DNA of 64,000 nucleotides from Rhizobium sp. CG5 (GTDB lineage: Bacteria > Pseudomonadota > Alphaproteobacteria > Rhizobiales > Rhizobiaceae), in the NCBI RefSeq assembly GCF_023701945.1, contig NZ_JABAEF010000001.1:248001-312000 (forward strand). Direction: 5' to 3'. Each line of letters begins with the position of its first letter. Within the stretch, counting starts at the first letter, position 1. A model generated the notes under the pieces. That model had not been told where the DNA came from, did no database searches, and worked only from the letters and a program-made list of their open reading frames with translations. Made by a program: the position numbers and the translations under genes. This document shows positions 60,384 to 64,000 of the stretch, piece by piece.

Positions 60384-61025
60384 ATGTTTTCTCTGGCGCA
60401 ATTCTTCAACCAGCTGGACCTGCTGCCGATGCGCTGGGATATCCGGCGCAATGACGAAACATCGGGTACCGGCGGCGGGACGATCATCACCGCTGAACTG
60501 GCGGATCCCCTGTGGACCGCAGAGATCAAGTTTCGCCGCATGCGATCGACGCGGGCGGAGCAGATGGCGGCCCTGGTGCGCAAGCTGCGCGGATCGCAGG
60601 AGACGTTTCTGTTTTCCAACCCCTTTATCTGTGGCCCGCAGGCCGATCCGGACGGGACGATCCTCGGTGCATCGACCGTGACGGTGGCAGCCGTCGGCAG
60701 CGACTATACGACCATCAGCCTGGAGGGCCTGCCGACGAGCTACAAGATCACGCTCGGTGACAAAATCCAGATCGTCTACGGGGATAGCCCCGTGAGGTAT
60801 GCTTTCCTGGAAGCATCAGCCAACAAGACCGCGAGCGGCGCCGGCGTGTCCGGCTCCTTTGCCGTCTTTCCGAATGTGCCGGTCGGCGTGGCTGAGGGTG
60901 ATGCGGTGACGCTGGTCAATCCTGCCGCCCGATGCATCATGGTGCCGGGGTCTCACAATGTCGGAACGGCCAGCGGCAGCGTGACTGACGGCCAATCCTT
61001 CCAGATCATCCAGAAGAAAATATAG
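60384..61025 (+). CDS. Distal tail-region protein
   Basis: A 213-residue protein, SLAQFFNQLDLLPMRWDIRRNDETSGTGGGTIITAELADPLWTAEIKFRRM, followed by beta-rich text and a C-terminal GDAVTLVNPAARCIMVPG. It lies where GTA-type phages put their distal tail protein. The ATG at 60384 has AGGTG upstream; the frame also opens at a GTG at 60378. Confidence 0.75.
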   Translation: MFSLAQFFNQLDLLPMRWDIRRNDETSGTGGGTIITAELADPLWTAEIKFRRMRSTRAEQMAALVRKLRGSQETFLFSNPFICGPQADPDGTILGASTVTVAAVGSDYTTISLEGLPTSYKITLGDKIQIVYGDSPVRYAFLEASANKTASGAGVSGSFAVFPNVPVGVAEGDAVTLVNPAARCIMVPGSHNVGTASGSVTDGQSFQIIQKKI

Positions 61026-61039
61026 GTGGAGCTATAAAC

Positions 61040-61384
61040 TTGCGACGTTTTAATCTCATCATCGACTGGCTACCTCCTGAGTTCCTGGCGCACGTTGGCC
61101 GAAGAAACCGATTTAAAGTGCAGGGGGTGGACCCGCTCCTCCAAACGCGAAGAGCCCGTTTCAAGGTTCTGTGGATTTGCCCATTCTATAAGGAGCGGGT
61201 GAGAAAATGGGAGACCGAGCGCCCCGTGAAGGAAGGTCAAAAACTCTCGGCAAGATATACGCTTCGAGTGCCGTTAAACTATGGACGCGGCCTGAAGTTC
61301 AGACTCCTTATGAGGCAGTCAAGAATTAGACGCTTTTCTGAACATCAGCGCGGTTATCACAAGTGGTGGGAGGATCTGGCATGA
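61040..61384 (+). CDS. Inserted small basic protein (moron-like)
   Basis: A 114-residue, very basic protein with many aromatic residues, starting RRFNLIIDWLPPEFLAHVGRRNRFKV. Its DNA is visibly lower in GC than the tail genes on each side, and it splits the tail-tip gene order. The start is TTG at 61040. It may be a recently acquired accessory gene. Function unknown. Confidence 0.6.
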   Translation: MRRFNLIIDWLPPEFLAHVGRRNRFKVQGVDPLLQTRRARFKVLWICPFYKERVRKWETERPVKEGQKLSARYTLRVPLNYGRGLKFRLLMRQSRIRRFSEHQRGYHKWWEDLA

Positions 61385-62157
61385 CTCCGCTAAGCTTGAA
61401 AATCGCCCGAGACTCAACCCTACCATCTAGCGAACGCCGGTTCCGCGACAAAGCCAAACTTGCTCAGCATCTTGGAGAGGCTCAATACTTTGAGTTGACT
61501 GAAGTGTATGAGGCCATGGTTTCGCTATCTGCCGACGTTGCAAGGCAGCTGCGACAGGGGAAGTTCGCCGAGCTTGCATTCCTCCCCGCTCCGGTTACTT
61601 GGCTGGAGTGGAGTGGACCACACGCCCGTATCGCCTGGGTGCTTGTTGACCGCCAGAAATCGGCAGATGTTTACGTCGTAGGCGGCGACATTGAGACTAG
61701 GTTCGCGATGACAATCCCGCTCAGAGATCAGTTATTGGCGCGAGGTCACGAAGATTTGATGATCATGGAAGACCGGCAGGATCATCTGCGCATTGGTTTT
61801 TTTGGCGATCATTACCCTTTCATCCTGGCGGCGCTGGCGATGATTAATACACCGCGAGTGATAGGTAGAAAGCAACACATGCCGCACAGGGGCCTTGAGA
61901 GGAAGCTACTGAAAAGTCGTCAAAACATTGGCAAATTTCCTCTTCGAGCATGGACCGAGATCAAGCTAGCCATCACGCCTCCACAAGACTTGAGCAATGC
62001 CGCGTCCATTGAGGCTCACTACACCGGCACGCGCGCACTGCATTTTTGCCGAGCACATCTCAGAATACGGCGCGGTCAAATTGAGGTGGTCCGAGGCCAT
62101 TGGCGGGGAGACGCTTCTCTCGGCATAAAGCGTAGTCGTTACAAATTGGTCTCGTAA
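61381..62157 (+). CDS. Inserted hypothetical protein (moron-like, second gene of a pair)
   Basis: A 258-residue protein with conserved-looking blocks HARIAWVLVDRQKSADVYVVGGD, FAMTIPL, INTPRVIGRKQHMPHRGLERKL and a C-terminal RAHLRIRRGQIEVVRGHWRGDASLGIKRSRYKLVS. The C-terminal text resembles phage accessory proteins of unknown role. It overlaps the small basic gene by 4 bp, and both share lower GC. The pair interrupts the conserved tail order. Confidence 0.65.
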   Translation: MTPLSLKIARDSTLPSSERRFRDKAKLAQHLGEAQYFELTEVYEAMVSLSADVARQLRQGKFAELAFLPAPVTWLEWSGPHARIAWVLVDRQKSADVYVVGGDIETRFAMTIPLRDQLLARGHEDLMIMEDRQDHLRIGFFGDHYPFILAALAMINTPRVIGRKQHMPHRGLERKLLKSRQNIGKFPLRAWTEIKLAITPPQDLSNAASIEAHYTGTRALHFCRAHLRIRRGQIEVVRGHWRGDASLGIKRSRYKLVS

Positions 62158-62281
62158 GAGCGCCCGTTCGCCCGGCCCGCTCCGAGCTTTGATCCACTGC
62201 ACGGACCGGGCGAACTACTCTTGGAGCAAGGAGCTTCAATGTGCCAATCCCACATTCTAATCCGGATAGCCAAATAATACG

Positions 62282-62908
62282 ATGAAGAACATTTCGACAG
62301 GGTTTCTTGCTGCCTTGGTCGCGGCGCGCGAGGACGGGATTGTTCCGCGGCGGCTGGTTTATATCACGGCGAAGGACCGGGAGACCGGGGATCCGGTCGA
62401 AGTGGGGATCTGGACCGGCGACGACGACGTCAATATTCCTGTTCTGTCCGGCCTGACCGGTACGGAAGAGACGCGGACCTATTATGGCGGGCTCAATCTT
62501 TCGGTTGGCGAAATTCCGCGGGTGTCGGATCTGACAACCCAGACCGTCACCATCGAGATGAGCCAGATTGCCGAGATCACGCAATTGCTGGTGCGTGGCT
62601 ATGACGTGCGGCTGGCCAAGGTCGAGATCCATGACCTGCTGCTTGACCCGCGTTCGCGCATGCCTGTGGCGCCGGCCGAGATCGCCTTCCTGGGCGAGGT
62701 GGACGGTGCGCCGATCGATACGCCGGCGGCGGGTAGCGATGGCAAGATCACGCTCAATGTCGTCTCCGATGCCATCTCCATGCTATCGCGCACCAATCCC
62801 GCCAAATCGTCCTATCAAGGCCAGAAGCGGCGCAGCGATGACCGGTGGGGACGTTACAAGGGGACGGTCGGGAATTGGGAATTGCCGTGGGGGCAAAAGG
62901 CGACATGA
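62282..62908 (+). CDS. Tail-tip hub protein, DUF2163 (GTA gp13-like)
   Basis: A 208-residue protein: VPRRLVYITAKDRETGDPVEVGIWTGDDDVNIPV in the first third, then YYGGLNLSVGEIPRVSDLTTQTVTIEMSQIAEI, and the end DAISMLSRTNPAKSSYQGQKRRSDDRW. This is the DUF2163/BR0599 family, a tail-hub component in rhizobial phages and gene transfer agents. It starts at the ATG at 62282 after a 124-bp gap that follows the inserted pair. Confidence 0.88.
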   Translation: MKNISTGFLAALVAAREDGIVPRRLVYITAKDRETGDPVEVGIWTGDDDVNIPVLSGLTGTEETRTYYGGLNLSVGEIPRVSDLTTQTVTIEMSQIAEITQLLVRGYDVRLAKVEIHDLLLDPRSRMPVAPAEIAFLGEVDGAPIDTPAAGSDGKITLNVVSDAISMLSRTNPAKSSYQGQKRRSDDRWGRYKGTVGNWELPWGQKAT

Positions 62909-63333
62909 GCGATCTGATCCGACTGCCGGACTGGCGGGCGCGTTTCGACGCCCAATGCGACCGGATGCGGTTGCAGCCCTTCTCCTGGGCGGACAATGAT
63001 TGCGCCATCGGTCTTGCCGGCAACCTGGTGCTGGCGCTGACCGGCGTTGATGTGGTCGCCGCCTATCGCGGCCGCTATTCGACGCGGGTCGGGGCGATCC
63101 GCTGTTTGCGTGGCTCCGGCTTTGCAACGCTTGGCGACCTGGTCGCCTCGCTGCTACCGGAACATGCCCATGCCAGCATGGCGCGGGTCGGCGATATCGT
63201 GGCGCTGCCCGATGACGGCCCGTTCAGCCATGGGCTCGGCGTCGTCAACGGCGAACGGGTCTTTGTTTTGACGGATGCCGGGTTCGGCACGGTGGACCGG
63301 GCGCAAGCGGTCCGGGCTTTCAAGGTCGGCTGA
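62905..63333 (+). CDS. NlpC/P60-related tail-tip protein (DUF6950-like)
   Basis: A 142-residue protein with SWADNDCAIGLAGNLVLALTG (Cys about residue 33, in the NlpC-like position), an HASMARVGDIVALPDDGPFSHGLGVV histidine-containing block, and a short C-terminus. It may cut or bind cell-wall peptide bonds in the tail tip. It overlaps both neighbours by TGATG or ATGA. Confidence 0.8.
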   Translation: MSDLIRLPDWRARFDAQCDRMRLQPFSWADNDCAIGLAGNLVLALTGVDVVAAYRGRYSTRVGAIRCLRGSGFATLGDLVASLLPEHAHASMARVGDIVALPDDGPFSHGLGVVNGERVFVLTDAGFGTVDRAQAVRAFKVG

Positions 63334-64000
63334 TGAACCTCAAAAAGTATCTGATCTGCAGCACGGCGTTTTTCCTCGCCGGTGCGACGACAGCCAGTGC
63401 CGGCCCGCTCGCGGCCGCGATTCCGGCCATTTTCGGGCTGACCGGTTTTGCGGCTGGCGTGGTGCAGGTGCTTGTCGGCCTGGCGATCTCCTATGGGGTT
63501 ACGCTGATCCAGCAGGCGCAGGCCGACGACACGACGCAACAGAGCGGTGTCACCGTCACGACGCAGTTTGGCGACGACCAGCCGGTGACCGCCATCCTTG
63601 GCCGCTATGCGACGGCCGGCGTGCGCGCCTATGCTGGTACCTGGGGGGCGGCCGGCAAGACGCCGAATGCCTATCTGGTCGACGTGGTCGAGCTTGGCAA
63701 TCTGCCGGTCACCGGGCTTGGCGATGTCTGGATCAATGATTCCAAGGTCACCCTGCTGACGGCGGAAGAACATGCCGACATGGGTTTTCCAGTCGAGGAA
63801 TTCCGGGAAGACGGCAAGGATTATCTGTGGGTCAAGTTTTATGACGGCACGCAAACGACGGCTGATGCCTACCTGACCACGCGCTTTGGCGACGATGAAG
63901 ACCGGCCGTTCGAAGCCGACATGGTCGGGTTCGGCTGCCCTTATGCGATCATCACGGCGCGCTACAATACCGAGCTGCATAGCTCGGCGCCCTCCTGCCT
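63333..64000 (+). CDS. Tail tip/host-attachment protein, partial at window end
   Basis: The frame opens at the ATG at 63333 (TGATG with the previous gene) and stays open to the window end, 222 codons. The start is a hydrophobic segment (KKYLICSTAFFLAGATTASA then GPLAAAIPAIFGLTGFAAGVVQVLVGLAISYGV), typical of the first domain of phage central tail-tip (J-like) proteins. TVTTQFGDDQPVTAILGRYATAGVRAY and later beta-rich text follow. The rest of the protein is beyond the window. Confidence 0.85.
   Translation, partial: MNLKKYLICSTAFFLAGATTASAGPLAAAIPAIFGLTGFAAGVVQVLVGLAISYGVTLIQQAQADDTTQQSGVTVTTQFGDDQPVTAILGRYATAGVRAYAGTWGAAGKTPNAYLVDVVELGNLPVTGLGDVWINDSKVTLLTAEEHADMGFPVEEFREDGKDYLWVKFYDGTQTTADAYLTTRFGDDEDRPFEADMVGFGCPYAIITARYNTELHSSAPSC

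Larger units (their letters stand above)
30801..64000. mobile_element. Temperate siphovirus-type prophage (right end beyond window)
   Basis: From the integrase near 30.8 kb to the window end, nearly every gene is phage-like. The order is integrase and excisionase-like genes, a DGR, a repressor/Cro switch, replication and methylation genes, a NusG-like antiterminator, HNH, terminases, an HK97-type head, and a tail with tape measure and gene-transfer-agent-like tip genes. All structural genes seen are open and in order, so the element looks intact as far as visible. The left boundary lies between 30556 and about 30850. Lysis genes and most of the tail tip are not seen and are expected to the right. 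Confidence 0.93.

Noticed and set aside
30801..64000. A second variable repeat for the same template
   Set aside because: No other copy of the conserved ends of VR was seen in the window; a target beyond the window cannot be excluded.
30801..64000. Domesticated gene transfer agent instead of a phage
   Set aside because: Although the tail tip is GTA-like, an integrase, repressor switch, replication genes, HNH and a P27 TerS indicate a temperate phage.

Overview
The window is high-GC alphaproteobacterial DNA, most likely from a member of the Rhizobiaceae (Rhizobium/Agrobacterium group). The chromosomal part carries rhizobial-type genes: a haem-uptake locus hmuTUV with a haem-degrading monooxygenase and a HutX-like carrier, cobS/cobT with a DUF1289 gene and a TIGR02281-type aspartic protease, a CASTOR/POLLUX-type ion channel, and a MocR regulator divergent from an EamA exporter. 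The window ends inside a prophage, so only one end of that element is visible.

Chromosomal part (1 to about 30.6 kb). From the left: a truncated TetR regulator, a PLP aminotransferase, an EamA exporter divergent from a MocR-type regulator, the ion channel, an FbpABC-like ABC importer, a DUF4189 secreted protein, a phosphatase/nuclease, a Nudix and a PhzF gene, tRNA-Lys(CTT), the haem locus, a secreted RTX protein with a T4-lysozyme-like N-terminus, a large MscS channel, two paralogous double-receiver response regulators (one with a GGDEF domain), an ABC-2 exporter, the cobalamin genes and dgkA.

Prophage (about 30.8 kb to beyond 64 kb). A leftward operon runs from about 38.74 kb down to the integrase at 30.85 kb, with most genes overlapping by ATGA or TGATG. 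A divergent repressor/Cro pair (39.4 to 40.0 kb) sits between it and a rightward programme. That programme holds small early genes, two DNA methyltransferases, a lambda-O-like replication protein with iterons inside its gene, a NusG-like antiterminator followed by a structured intergenic RNA candidate, and HNH. It continues with P27-type TerS, TerL, HK97-type portal, protease and capsid, connectors, tail tube, chaperones, tape measure and a gene-transfer-agent-like tail tip. This is a siphovirus-type, probably cos-packaging, temperate phage.

The standout system is a complete diversity-generating retroelement (DGR) in the leftward operon: variable protein (36884-37747), Avd (36466-36834), template repeat (36330-36449) and DGR-type reverse transcriptase (35145-36149). 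Template and variable repeats are 120 bp each and differ at exactly nine positions. All nine are template adenines on the coding strand, all are the second base of a codon, and all are followed by C. A hairpin with a GAAA loop begins at the stop codon of the variable gene, as in the Bordetella phage DGR. The reverse-transcriptase stop codon overlaps the start of a DUF5131 (Gp37/Gp68) gene. The cassette should let this phage diversify a C-type-lectin-like surface of a probable receptor-binding protein.
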